Shown here one piece after another: positions 42,590 to 51,319 of a stretch of DNA of 64,000 nt; the first letter of the stretch is position 1; every line of letters begins with the position of its first letter. The stretch is taken from assembly GCF_050038885.1 (NCBI RefSeq), contig NZ_CP143624.1, positions 5,084,001 through 5,148,000 on the forward strand, read 5' to 3'. The notes under the pieces were generated by a model that was given only the letters and a program-made list of their open reading frames with translations, made no database searches and was not told the origin of the DNA. This stretch comes from Myxococcus flavus (GTDB lineage: Bacteria; Myxococcota; Myxococcia; Myxococcales; Myxococcaceae). A program made the translations under genes and the position numbers.

Positions 42590-45500
42590 ATGCACTTGAA
42601 CCGAGTGCTCCGGGAAACCGGAGTTGTTGTCGCCGCAGGTCTGCTTTACGGATCGGCGGCTTTCGCACAGTCGAGCACGATCATCGGTACGGTGATCGAC
42701 GCTCAAAGCCGGCAGCCTGCCGCTGACGTCGTGGTGACCGCGACCTCGCCCAACCTTCAGGGCGAGCAGGTGGTCGTCACCGACGCGCAGGGTAACTACC
42801 GCATCCCCCAGCTGCCGCCCGGCGATTATACGCTGCGGTTCGAGAAGGAGCAGTTCAAGCCGTACGCTCGCTCCGCTATCCAGCTGCGCCTGAACCGGAC
42901 GATCCGCGTCAACGTCGAGCTGCTCCCCGAGGCGCTCGGTGAGGTGGTGGAGATCGTCGGTGCGCCCCCGACCATCGACGTGGGCTCCACGCAGATGGGC
43001 GTGAACGTCGACCAGGAGTTCATCAAGCGCATCGCCGTTGCGCGTCCGGGTGGTAAGAGCGGCGGAACCCGCTCCTTCGAGTCCCTGGCCGAGCTCGCGC
43101 CTGGCGCCCAGAACGACGAGTACGGCGTGTCCATCAACGGCTCGACCTCGCCCGAGAACGGCTACGTGGTGGACGGCCTGTCCACGAACGACCCGGCCTT
43201 CGGCGTGAATGCCAGCCCGCTGAGCATCGAGTTCGTGCAGGACGTGAACATCATCACCGGCGGTTACATGCCGGAGTTCGGTCGCTCCACGGGTGGTGTC
43301 GTCAACGCGGTGACCCGGTCCGGCTCCAACGAGTTCCACGGCTCCGTGTTCGCCAACTGGACGCCGGGCTCGCTCGAGGGAACCCGTAAGGAGATCCGCT
43401 CGGAAGGAACGGTCATCACGGGTCAGAACCAGCTGAGCAACCTGGGCGACTTCGGTGCCACGCTCGGTGGTCCGATCCTCAAGGACAAGCTGTGGTTCTT
43501 CGCCGGCTTCGCGCCGTCGTTCACCCGTTACCAGCACACCCGCACGCTGAACGCGCTGCGCGTGGACGCCGAGGGCAACCCGGTCGTCGACGAGGAGACG
43601 GGCTTCTCGCTTGCCGATCCGATCCCTGGCTCCGCCCGGAACTACTACGCCGACTCCCGTACCATTCAGTACATGGGTAAGTTGACGTACCTCATCAACC
43701 AGGACCACAACGTCTCGCTCGCCCTGAACGGCACCCCGACCACGTCCGGTGGCCTGGGCAAGCTGTCCATCGATCCCCGCTCGGGCGGCCTGCCCGGCGT
43801 GCTGGCGTCGCGTCCGGGTGACTTCGGTCTGACGGAGACGAACGCGAACACCACGTCGCTGGCCCTGAAGTACGCCGGTGCCTTCGCGGACAAGAAGGTC
43901 CTCGTCGACGCGAACCTCGGCTGGTTCCACCAGACGGCGTCCACGCTGCCGGGTGACGGCAGCAAGCTGGGCAGCACCACGGGGCTGGCCGGCTACTCGC
44001 GAATGGCGTACATGAACCCGCGCCCGCTGACCTTCTTCGAGGCGCTGCCCGCTGGACAGGAAAACGCCTGCGGCACCACCGATGAAGAGCGGATGCTCCG
44101 CTGCCCGGTCCAGAGTTACACGGTGGGCGGCCCCGGCTTCATGAGCGAGCAGACGCTGGACCGCTACCAGATCAACGCGAAGGCCACGTACCTCCTGAAC
44201 GCCCTCGGCACGCACGTGCTGAAGGCCGGCTTCGACACCGAGTTCCTGGTGTTCGATCAGGTCAAGGCCTACGGCGGTGGCGTCTACTACCAGGAGGCTG
44301 ATGGTGGTTGGACGGGCGAGCAGGGGCCCGCGGTTCAGGACTATCGCCGCTACGGCTACCAGACGGGGCCGGACTCTCACGTCAGCCAGTTGACCCAGAT
44401 CGCGAAGACCACCAGCACCACGGTCGGTGGCTTCCTCCAGGACTCCTGGTCCATCGCGAACCGGGTGACCCTGAACCTGGGTGTCCGGTACGACGTGCAG
44501 GCGCTCTACGGTGGCAACGGCGACCTCTCACTGATCCTCGGCAACCAGTGGTCGCCGCGTATCGGCGCCGTCGTCGATCCGTTCGCCAATGGCCGTGCCA
44601 AGGTGTTCGTGAACTTCGCCCGCTACTACGAGCAGGTTCCGCTCAACCTGATGGACCGTGCGTTCCCGGGTGAGAACCGCATCACGTCGGTTCAGCGCAT
44701 GGCCGAGCCGGGCCAGGGCTCCGCGACGGCTTGCGACCCGTCCAGCTACGAGAGCCAGCGCGCCACGTGCGGCACCGGGACCAACCTGCTCGCGATTCCA
44801 GAGTCCCAGCGCAACGTGAACCGCTTCTACACGGGCGGCACGACGGGTGGCACGCCGGTCGACCCGGACCTGAAGCCGCAGTCCTCCGACGAAATCGTGG
44901 TGGGCGGTGAGTACGAAGTGCTGGCGAACACCCGCCTGGGTGCGAGCTACACGCACAAGGACATGAACTCGGTCATCGAGGACATGAGCCGTGACGCCGG
45001 CAACACGTACTTCCTCGGTAACCCTGGCAGCGGCTTCGCTCAGGAGTTCCCGAAGCCGACCCGCAACTACGACAACGTCACGGTCTACCTGAACCGTACG
45101 TTCTCTGACGGCTGGCTCGCCCAGGCCAACTACACCTGGTCGCGTCTGCACGGTAACTACCCCGGTCTCTTCCGTCCTGAGACGGGCCAGCTCGACCCGA
45201 ACATCCTCTCGGACTTCGACCTCATCGAGCTGCTCGAGAACCGCACCGGTCTGCTGCCGTTCGACCGCACGCACCAGATCAAGATCTTCGGTGCGAAGGA
45301 GTTCAACATCACGAACGCCCTGTCGGCGAGCCTGGGTGTCTCCTACCGCGGTAACTCTGGTACGCCGATCAACTACTACGGTTCGCACTGGGGTTACGGC
45401 CCGGACGAGTCGTTCGTCCTGCCCCGTGGCGCTGGTGGTCGTACGCCCTGGATCAACACCATCGACTCCAACATCGGCGTGAACTACCGCGTCGGCAAGG

Positions 45501-45781
45501 ACAGCGTGGTGTCCTTCACCCTGGACGTGTTCAACCTGTTCAACTTCCAGGGCGTCACGGGCGTGGACCAGACGTACACCCTTCGCAACATCAAGCCGAT
45601 CCCCAACGGAACGCCTGCCGATCTGGAGAACCTCCCGGGCCGCGTGGAGTTCCAGGATGAGCGTCCCCGTCCGGGGGCCCCGTTCGGCAGCGTCGAAGGT
45701 GACGTGAACCCGAACTTCAAGAACCCGACCGCTTACCAGGCGCCGCGCCAGATCCGTTTCGGTGTCCGGTATACGTTCTAG
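42590..45781 (+). CDS. oar: TonB-dependent transporter Oar
   Basis: 1063 residues from the ATG at 42590 after TTGGAGGGG; a TTG at 42563 is in frame but has no ribosome site. Signal peptide VVVAAGLLYGSAAFA. Residues 25-110: carboxypeptidase regulatory-like Ig domain (GTVIDAQSRQPAADVVVTAT; GNYRIPQLPPGDYTLRF). 115-260: TonB receptor plug (SINGSTSPENGYVVDGLS; GRSTGGVVNAVTRSGSNEFHG). The rest is a beta-barrel ending in RQIRFGVRYTF, with the terminal Phe needed for barrel assembly. Length and order match M. xanthus Oar, required for development and, with Ton energy, for PopC secretion. Codon use differs from neighbours, with more T-ending codons, as expected for high expression. It is divergent from tonB. 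Confidence 0.92.
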   Translation: MHLNRVLRETGVVVAAGLLYGSAAFAQSSTIIGTVIDAQSRQPAADVVVTATSPNLQGEQVVVTDAQGNYRIPQLPPGDYTLRFEKEQFKPYARSAIQLRLNRTIRVNVELLPEALGEVVEIVGAPPTIDVGSTQMGVNVDQEFIKRIAVARPGGKSGGTRSFESLAELAPGAQNDEYGVSINGSTSPENGYVVDGLSTNDPAFGVNASPLSIEFVQDVNIITGGYMPEFGRSTGGVVNAVTRSGSNEFHGSVFANWTPGSLEGTRKEIRSEGTVITGQNQLSNLGDFGATLGGPILKDKLWFFAGFAPSFTRYQHTRTLNALRVDAEGNPVVDEETGFSLADPIPGSARNYYADSRTIQYMGKLTYLINQDHNVSLALNGTPTTSGGLGKLSIDPRSGGLPGVLASRPGDFGLTETNANTTSLALKYAGAFADKKVLVDANLGWFHQTASTLPGDGSKLGSTTGLAGYSRMAYMNPRPLTFFEALPAGQENACGTTDEERMLRCPVQSYTVGGPGFMSEQTLDRYQINAKATYLLNALGTHVLKAGFDTEFLVFDQVKAYGGGVYYQEADGGWTGEQGPAVQDYRRYGYQTGPDSHVSQLTQIAKTTSTTVGGFLQDSWSIANRVTLNLGVRYDVQALYGGNGDLSLILGNQWSPRIGAVVDPFANGRAKVFVNFARYYEQVPLNLMDRAFPGENRITSVQRMAEPGQGSATACDPSSYESQRATCGTGTNLLAIPESQRNVNRFYTGGTTGGTPVDPDLKPQSSDEIVVGGEYEVLANTRLGASYTHKDMNSVIEDMSRDAGNTYFLGNPGSGFAQEFPKPTRNYDNVTVYLNRTFSDGWLAQANYTWSRLHGNYPGLFRPETGQLDPNILSDFDLIELLENRTGLLPFDRTHQIKIFGAKEFNITNALSASLGVSYRGNSGTPINYYGSHWGYGPDESFVLPRGAGGRTPWINTIDSNIGVNYRVGKDSVVSFTLDVFNLFNFQGVTGVDQTYTLRNIKPIPNGTPADLENLPGRVEFQDERPRPGAPFGSVEGDVNPNFKNPTAYQAPRQIRFGVRYTF

Positions 45782-45817
45782 TCCCTGGCCCCATCACTGA
45801 ATCGGAACTTCAGTCAC

Positions 45818-46525
45818 ATGACCAAGAACATCATCAACACTGCGTTGGTTATCCTGGGCTCGGGCGCCTTGCTGACCGGCTGCGACTTCGATCAGCCAGA
45901 GACCGAGTGCTTCGTGCAGGGGTCGCAGAACTGGGCCGTGAAGTACGAGCAGGTCACAGCGCCGACGAACCAGGCCGGAGAGTCCTGCGAGCTCGACGTG
46001 CCTCGGGCCGAGCTGCTTGGTGTCTACAAGTACGTGGACCCAGAGACCGGCATCTCGCAGCTTGCGCTGCGTCCTGACACGCTCGCTGCCTACGCTGAAG
46101 AAGACGAAGCGAGTGAGTCGACTGACCAGACGGCACTGGGGCAGTTGGGTGAGCAGGACGAGCAGGACTTCTGCACTGCAACCAACTTCAACGAGGCCTT
46201 CGTCAACGATGTTGAGACCGGTAACGTCATCCGGTACGCGTTCTCCAACGTGAGCGTGTATTCGGCGGCTGTGGCTCCCGGTACGCAGATCACGGGTGAG
46301 TTCACGTACACCAGCAATGGCTGCACCGGGACGTACGTGATGAGCGGCCTGTGGCCGGCGACTGAATGCCACACGAACGCCCAAGACCCCGCGGACGCTT
46401 GCGGTGAGGGGTCGGGCATGAACCCGGAGCTCGCCGTCGAGTGCCACGCGCTCAATCCGGACGACGAGGAAGACCCGACGTACGGCTTCTGCGTGCCGGC
46501 GAAGACCGTCCCGTCGTTCAAGTAG
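45818..46525 (+). CDS. Cys-rich lipoprotein downstream of oar
   Basis: 235 residues. The signal ends ALLTGC, a lipobox with lipidated Cys22. The mature part holds eight more cysteines, enough for four disulphides, and is acidic (EEDEASESTDQ; EQDEQDF). No family recognised. It starts 37 bp after oar with no terminator between, so the two are probably one transcript, and it is followed by strong hairpins. An outer-membrane partner of Oar, comparable to surface lipoproteins paired with other TonB-dependent transporters, is a reasonable inference but not shown. Confidence 0.8.
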   Translation: MTKNIINTALVILGSGALLTGCDFDQPETECFVQGSQNWAVKYEQVTAPTNQAGESCELDVPRAELLGVYKYVDPETGISQLALRPDTLAAYAEEDEASESTDQTALGQLGEQDEQDFCTATNFNEAFVNDVETGNVIRYAFSNVSVYSAAVAPGTQITGEFTYTSNGCTGTYVMSGLWPATECHTNAQDPADACGEGSGMNPELAVECHALNPDDEEDPTYGFCVPAKTVPSFK

Positions 46526-46548
46526 TCAGAAAAGTCGTCTGCTGAACC

Positions 46549-46571
46549 GCGCCACCCAGCCTGGGTGGCGC
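46549..46571 (+). terminator. Perfect hairpin ending the oar unit
   Basis: GCGCCACCCA (46549-46558) and TGGGTGGCGC (46562-46571) form a perfect 10-bp stem with a 3-nt loop, 24 bases after the stop. No T-run, as is common in GC-rich genomes. Confidence 0.65.
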
Positions 46572-46575
46572 TCCT

Positions 46576-46621
46576 CGGCCCCGGCGGTCTCTCCCCACAT
46601 GGGAGTGGCTGACCGGGGCCG
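46576..46621 (+). terminator. Second, compound hairpin
   Basis: CGGCCCCGG (46576-46584) pairs with CCGGGGCCG (46613-46621), enclosing an inner CTCCC/GGGAG stem (46591-46605 region). Together with the preceding hairpin it should insulate the radical SAM gene from oar transcription. Confidence 0.5.
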
Positions 46622-46655
46622 CGGTGTTTAGAAGGCTGGACCTGTCTGGAGGAAC

Positions 46656-48200
46656 ATGGAGGGCCGTTACTCACTCATCGAGCGCGTTCGCACCCTGCTG
46701 GCGGACGAAGAGGGCACGCTGCGCAAGGCGGCGCCCTACCGGGTGGCCCTCTGCTACCCGAGCCCCTACCACGTGGGCATGAGCTCGCTCGGCTACCAGG
46801 CCATCTACCGCGAAATCCACGAGCACCCTGGCGCCACCGCCGAGCGTGTCTTCCTTCCGGATGATGTCGAGGCGTTCAAACGTACCCGGACGCCGCTCTT
46901 CACCTGGGAGTCACAGGCCGCGGTCGCCGACTTCGACATGCTGGCCTTCTCGGTGGCGTACGAGCTGGAGCTGACCGGGTTGTTCTCCATGCTGGAGCTG
47001 GCGGGCCTGCCCTTGCTGGCGGAGGAGCGCCGTGATGGCCGCTATCCGCTCGTGGTGGGGGGCGGACCCCTGACCTTTTCCAACCCCGACCCGCTGGAAC
47101 CCTTCGTGGACGTGCTCGTCCAGGGCGAGGCCGAGGACCTCATCCATGTCCTGATGGATGCAGCGGCCTCCATGGAGCGCGAGGCGCTCCTGGACCATCT
47201 GGCGCGCATCCCGGGGTTCCGCGTTCCTGGCCGGGGCGGAGCGCGTTATCACGTGGCCAAGGCAACGGACTCCCGGTTGCCTGCCCGCTCGCAAATCGTC
47301 ACCCCCCACACCGAGCTGCGTTCGATGTTCCTCATCGAGCCGGAGCGGGGGTGCTCACGTGGCTGTCACTACTGCGTCATGCGCCGCACCACGAATGGCG
47401 GCATGCGCACGGTGCCCCCCGAGCGGGTGTTGTCCCTGATTCCAGCACATGCCCGGCGGGTGGGATTGGTGGGCGCGGCGGTGACGGACCACCCTCGCAT
47501 CGTCGAGCTGCTCCGGACGATTGTCGAGTCGGGGCGCGAGGTGGGCGTGTCCTCGCTGCGTGCGGACCGATTGACCCAGGCGTTGGTGGATCAGCTCCGG
47601 CGGGGCGGAGCCACGAACCTCACGGTGGCGGCGGATGGGCCCTCGCAGCGGCTGCGGGACATGGTCGACCGGAAGCACTCGGAGGAGCAGATCGTCCGGG
47701 CCGCGACGTTCGCCCGGACCGCGGGGATGAAGCAGCTCAAGGTCTACAACGTCGTGGGGCTGCCGACGGAAGAGGACGCGGACATCGACGAGCTGATTCG
47801 CTTCACCACCGAGCTGTCGCGCATCCTCCCGGTGGCGCTGGGCGTGGCGCCCTTCGTGGCCAAGCGGAACACCCCGCTGGATGGCGCGCCCTTCACGGGC
47901 ATCCGCGAGGTGGAAGGGCGGCTGGAGCGGCTGCGCAAGGGGCTCCGGGGCCGGGCCGAGGTCCGGCCCACGTCCGCGCGCTGGGCGTGGGTGGAGTACA
48001 TGCTGGCCCAGTGCGGCCCGGAGGCGGGTCTGGCCGCCATGGACGCCTGGAAGGCCGGCGGCAGCTTCTCGGCGTGGAAGCGGGCCTTCGAGGCCCGGGG
48101 CTGTGAGCCGTACCTGGCTCGGCGAGTGGAGGACGGGCGCCGCAACCCCGTCCTGTGGCCCACCGTGCCCCGGGTTGCGCCTCCGGCGTCCGCCGCCTGA
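46656..48200 (+). CDS. Radical SAM protein with B12-binding-like N-terminus
   Basis: 514 residues; ATG follows CTGGAGGA. The N-terminal 190 residues resemble the cobalamin-binding fold of class B radical SAM proteins (YRVALCYPSPYHVGMSSLGYQ; VVGGGPLTFSNPDPLEPFVD; VQGEAEDLI). The radical SAM core starts at the cluster motif CSRGCHYC near residue 237 and continues GLVGAAVTDHP and LKVYNVVGLPTE. Substrate unknown: such proteins include methylthiolases and methylases of RNA, lipid or antibiotic. It resembles the TIGR03960-type arrangement. It ends 95 bp before the next gene. Confidence 0.85.
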   Translation: MEGRYSLIERVRTLLADEEGTLRKAAPYRVALCYPSPYHVGMSSLGYQAIYREIHEHPGATAERVFLPDDVEAFKRTRTPLFTWESQAAVADFDMLAFSVAYELELTGLFSMLELAGLPLLAEERRDGRYPLVVGGGPLTFSNPDPLEPFVDVLVQGEAEDLIHVLMDAAASMEREALLDHLARIPGFRVPGRGGARYHVAKATDSRLPARSQIVTPHTELRSMFLIEPERGCSRGCHYCVMRRTTNGGMRTVPPERVLSLIPAHARRVGLVGAAVTDHPRIVELLRTIVESGREVGVSSLRADRLTQALVDQLRRGGATNLTVAADGPSQRLRDMVDRKHSEEQIVRAATFARTAGMKQLKVYNVVGLPTEEDADIDELIRFTTELSRILPVALGVAPFVAKRNTPLDGAPFTGIREVEGRLERLRKGLRGRAEVRPTSARWAWVEYMLAQCGPEAGLAAMDAWKAGGSFSAWKRAFEARGCEPYLARRVEDGRRNPVLWPTVPRVAPPASAA

Positions 48201-48295
48201 CGTGTGGTTGCACGTGGAGGTGCACCTCCGGCCCGGCTTCCGCTAGAAGGCCGCTGGCGCGCCGATGGCCGGCGTCCAGGGCAGCGGAGAACCAG

Positions 48296-49213
48296 GTGAG
48301 CACGCAGCGAGTGGACAAGTCGTGGCAGCAGAAGGGCCTGAAGGAGTACTCGACGGAGGCCCTGCTCGGGACGCTCGGCCACTATGGCATTGCCGTCGGC
48401 GAGGACGACTTCCGCAAGCTGGCGGAGACGTCCTTCCCGCTCGGGATTGCCCAGCAGTGGCGGACGAATTGGAAGGGCACCGGGCCCTTCAAGGACTTCG
48501 CCGTCGCGGCGGCGGTGGAGCTGTGGAGCCGGTGGCTTCCGGACCGCGTGGCCCCCATGGAGATGGCCGACACCCTGGCGAACCTGATGCAGCAGCTGGC
48601 GCTGCTGCTGGACGGCAAGCAGGACGCGCAGGTGGATGCGGCCTTCGAGAAGATGAACGCCGTGCGCGCGAAGATGCCGCTCGACGAGAAGGGCGCGCCG
48701 CAGGAGCGCTTCATGCGTGAGGCGCTGGCGCCCTTCACGGAGAAGCAGGCGGAGGTCTTCGACAGCCTCGCCGAGGCGCTGGCGTCCTCGGGCCACGTGG
48801 CCCACGCGGACGCCTTCGCGGACCTGGAGGAGTTCCTCCTCCCCGAGCGCCGTGGCATCTCCCGCGCCATCGTCCGCGCCGCGCGCGGCGAGCTGGAGCC
48901 CGCCACCACGGACCTGGTGAAGCTCACCGAGGACACCGAGCGTTCGCCCATCGCCCGCCTGCTGGCGGTGGATGGCCTCATCCACATCAAGGCGCACGGC
49001 CAGGCGGCCGCCGCGGCCCGCACCCTGCTCGCGTCGGCGGAGCAGGGCGGTGACCTGCACCTCGCGTTGGACCTCGTCCCCCGCCTCGAGCACATCTACA
49101 AGGCGCAGAACGACCGCGCCTCGTTGCTGGAGCTGATGGGCATTGCCGAGCGGCTGGAGGCGGCCCACGACAAGATTCACCCGGGCCACCGCCGTCACCG
49201 CCACGGGCGCTGA
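48296..49213 (+). CDS. Soluble helical protein of unknown function
   Basis: 305 residues from the GTG at 48296 (VSTQRVDKSWQQKG); the upstream open frame is Arg/Cys-rich and not coding-like. All-helical pattern with acidic and basic faces (ADTLANLMQQLALLLDGKQDAQVDAAFEKM; ATTDLVKLTEDTERSPIARLLA) and an Ala-rich TPR-like C-terminal third. It ends HRRHRHGR, a His/Arg tail. No motif known to me. It lies downstream of the radical SAM gene in the same direction and could share its transcript. Confidence 0.75.
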   Translation: MSTQRVDKSWQQKGLKEYSTEALLGTLGHYGIAVGEDDFRKLAETSFPLGIAQQWRTNWKGTGPFKDFAVAAAVELWSRWLPDRVAPMEMADTLANLMQQLALLLDGKQDAQVDAAFEKMNAVRAKMPLDEKGAPQERFMREALAPFTEKQAEVFDSLAEALASSGHVAHADAFADLEEFLLPERRGISRAIVRAARGELEPATTDLVKLTEDTERSPIARLLAVDGLIHIKAHGQAAAAARTLLASAEQGGDLHLALDLVPRLEHIYKAQNDRASLLELMGIAERLEAAHDKIHPGHRRHRHGR

Positions 49214-49269
49214 TTCGCTTCCGTGAGGGGCTTGTTCTCCGGCCCCTCATGGAGCCCTTGTCGCAAAGC

Positions 49270-49331
49270 GGCGGCTCGGAATGGAGCCGCCCGACGTTGG
49301 GAGCGCCCCTCGGGGCCATGCCGGGGCGCTC
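49270..49331 (+). terminator. Two hairpins after the helical protein gene
   Basis: GGCGGCTC (49270-49277) pairs with GAGCCGCC (49284-49291) round a 6-nt loop, and GAGCGCCCC (49301-49309) pairs with GGGGCGCTC (49323-49331). They lie in the 400-bp gap 49214-49615, which also holds the repeat at 49526-49628 and no gene that I can support. Confidence 0.5.
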
Positions 49332-49525
49332 CGAGTCCGCCGAGGGCCCGCGCTCCGTACCGCCCCATTGGGCTCAGGAGGCGGGCCTCGCGGTCGCACG
49401 CATTCCTCCGGCACTCCATTGCATGGGGCTTCAAGGGGGCTGCGCGGCGCTTGCGTTACAGCCCCTCCGTTCATTCCATGAATAGCGGTTCGCCCGGGAG
49501 TGCCCCCAGGGGGCCTCGCGTGGCG

Positions 49526-49628
49526 CATGCGCCGCGCCCGCTCAGTCCCGAGCGTGTGGCGTATGCACCCCGGCGTCCTTCGGTAGGGCCGTTCGAGGCC
49601 CATGCATCGCGCCCGTCAATCCCGAGCG
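49526..49628. repeat. Degenerate 36-39 bp repeat overlapping a gene end
   Basis: CATGCGCCGCGCCCG (49526 on) with CTCAGTCCCGAGCG, and CATGCATCGCGCCCG (49601 on) with TCAATCCCGAGCG, are near copies. A weaker third lies between them at about 49562 (TATGCACCCCGGCG). The right-hand copy includes the stop and last codons of the minus-strand gene ending at 49616, so this looks like another copied gene end, older than the ltaE array. Confidence 0.45.
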
Positions 49629-50206
49629 CGGGTCTCCTGCGCCTGGGGTGCCTCGGGGCCAGGCGCCTCGTCTTCCGCCACGGCTTCCTTCGCGCCGCCC
49701 CTGCGCTTCAGGGGCACGCGAATCACGCCCGGGACGCCTTCGGCCACGTCTCGCACGGGCACCACGGCGCCCACGGTGGTGTAGCGGATGGCGCCCGTCT
49801 GCGTGAAGGCGTGCTTGAGCGAGTACGCCTTCGCGCGAGGGAGGAACCACTCGCGCGCGGCCTTCATGGGCACCACGTGCAGCTCGCCCTGCGACAGGAA
49901 GACGTAGATGAGCAGGTCCGCGCCGCTGTAGAGGAAGCAGCCGGGGGTGTCCTTCTCCAGGTTGGACACCAGCTCGAAGAAGTAGCGGCGGCGGGTGGCG
50001 TTGCGGTCACCCTTCACCTCGATGCCGCGCACCTCTCCCGAGGGGAGCTCCCAGAGCAGGTCCACGCCGCGGTGCTGGAAGCGTGGGTCCAACTGCACGT
50101 CGTGCACGCGCGAGCCCGGCTCCGTCTCCAACATCCACGCGCGGGCGTGCTGGACGGCGCGGTCCGCCGCGCTCTGCACGCCCCGCATGCTGAAGCTTCG
50201 TGCCAT
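49616..50206 (-). CDS. Putative PD-(D/E)XK-fold protein
   Basis: 196 residues. The stretch HRGVDLLWELPSG followed by VRGIEVKGDRNATRRRYFFEL has the D...E-x-K spacing of the PD-(D/E)XK nuclease superfamily (Asp of VDLLW, Glu and Lys of EVKGD). The helix before it (AADRAVQHARAWMLETEP) also fits. The C-terminal third (AIRYTTVGAVVPV) is strand-rich and ends in a Glu/Pro/Ala tail. A DNA-acting role is inference; the fold could also be a non-catalytic relative. It lies 6 bp downstream of the DUF4920 gene, in the same direction. Confidence 0.7.
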   Translation of the reverse strand: MARSFSMRGVQSAADRAVQHARAWMLETEPGSRVHDVQLDPRFQHRGVDLLWELPSGEVRGIEVKGDRNATRRRYFFELVSNLEKDTPGCFLYSGADLLIYVFLSQGELHVVPMKAAREWFLPRAKAYSLKHAFTQTGAIRYTTVGAVVPVRDVAEGVPGVIRVPLKRRGGAKEAVAEDEAPGPEAPQAQETRARD

Positions 50207-50212
50207 GTCGTC

Positions 50213-50788
50213 CTAGCGGCGCAGCTCGACGCCCGTGGCCACCAGCTGCACCTCGCGCGGCTTGCCGTCGGTGCCGCGGGGGACGATGGCGCCTTCGGAC
50301 TCGTAGTGCTTGGCGTGGCCCTCGCTCAGCTCGGCCACCTTCACCACGCCCTCCACGCGCGCCTGCGCGCCGGCGGAGTCCAGCGGGACGAAGAAGCCGT
50401 AGTCCTTGAACGTCACGCGCACGCCGGGGCCCTTGTCCTGGCCCGCGACGGCCAGCTCCATCCAGCAGCCCTTGCGCTCACACGCCTTGCGGACCTGCCC
50501 CTCGACCAGCACCGTCTTCCCTTCGTGAGCCTGCGGCTTGGCCAGCACGTCCGCGAGCTTCACCGCCTTGGCGCCCTTGAGGGGCTCGCCGCGGGTGAGC
50601 TTCCAGCCATCGTTCGCGGGGGCCGACGCGGACGCCTCGCCGGCCTTGGCCGCCGTGGCCTTCGCGTCAGCCGGGTGGTGGCAGTCGGCCTCGGCGGCCT
50701 TGCCCGTCTTGGCGGCGGACTTGTCACCCGCGAGGGCGACCAGGGGAACGGCAACCAGCAGCATCAGGGACGTGCGGAGCGTGTTCAT
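50213..50788 (-). CDS. Exported DUF4920 family protein
   Basis: 191 residues from ATG 50788-50786. A signal peptide (LRTSLMLLVAVPLVALAG) is followed by a Lys/Ala-rich linker and a domain with GKTVLVEGQVRKACERKGCWME, the DUF4920 hallmark with two cysteines, and VRVTFKDYGFFVPLD. The family is of OB-fold type and probably periplasmic; its function is unknown. The two Cys (CERKGC) could bind metal or redox cofactor. The first His-rich segment (DCHHPADA) also looks metal-binding. It shares its transcript with the nuclease-like gene. Confidence 0.82.
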   Translation of the reverse strand: MNTLRTSLMLLVAVPLVALAGDKSAAKTGKAAEADCHHPADAKATAAKAGEASASAPANDGWKLTRGEPLKGAKAVKLADVLAKPQAHEGKTVLVEGQVRKACERKGCWMELAVAGQDKGPGVRVTFKDYGFFVPLDSAGAQARVEGVVKVAELSEGHAKHYESEGAIVPRGTDGKPREVQLVATGVELRR

Positions 50789-50870
50789 ACCTCGCTCGCT
50801 TAGCCAAAAGTCTTTGCTCCGGCAAGGCGACGCCCGTACTAAAGTCCGTCCGTCCGCACACGCCCACGAG

Positions 50871-51308
50871 GTGCGCTTGAAGGTCATCATCCCGCCCCGC
50901 AACCGCCGTTTCAGCACCGTGGACGTGCTGGGCCTCGCCGGCATCGTGGGGCTGCTCGTGGCCCGCTACGTCCCGGTGGCCCGCATCATCCCCTTCTGGG
51001 GCTGCGTGCTTCGCGAGCAGACAGGCTGGCCCTGCCTCGGTTGCGGCCTGACGCGCGTGGCCGACCGGGTGTCGCACTTCAACTTCGTCGGTGCGTGGGA
51101 AGCGAATCCCCTGGGGACGGTGGCCGCCATCCTGTTCGCCCTGGCGGGCGTGGTCACGGTGCTGCACCTGGTGTTCGCGATGCCCATCCCCCAGGTCGAG
51201 CTGTCTCCCCGCGAGTGGCGCGTCCTGGGCGTCCTGGCGCCCGTCGTCATCCTCGTCAATTACGCCTACGTCGTGGTGAAGACGCGCTTTCCCCACCTGC
51301 TGCTGTAG
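50871..51308 (+). CDS. DUF2752 family membrane protein
   Basis: 145 residues from GTG 50871; no better start is seen. The conserved block WPCLGCGLTRVADRVSHF is the DUF2752 hallmark (Cys-x2-Cys-Gly-Leu-Thr-Arg). Three predicted membrane helices: LGLAGIVGLLVARYVPV, PLGTVAAILFALAGVVTVLHLVF and VLGVLAPVVILVNYAYVVV. Function unknown. It ends 11 bp before plsY and is likely co-transcribed with it. It is divergent from the DUF4920 gene. Confidence 0.85.
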   Translation: MRLKVIIPPRNRRFSTVDVLGLAGIVGLLVARYVPVARIIPFWGCVLREQTGWPCLGCGLTRVADRVSHFNFVGAWEANPLGTVAAILFALAGVVTVLHLVFAMPIPQVELSPREWRVLGVLAPVVILVNYAYVVVKTRFPHLLL

Positions 51309-51319
51309 CCTCCCGCTTC

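Noticed and set aside
49223..50803. Plus-strand open frame of 526 codons
   Set aside because: It runs antisense to two supported genes; only its first part over the gap shows repeat structure, described as a DNA repeat instead.
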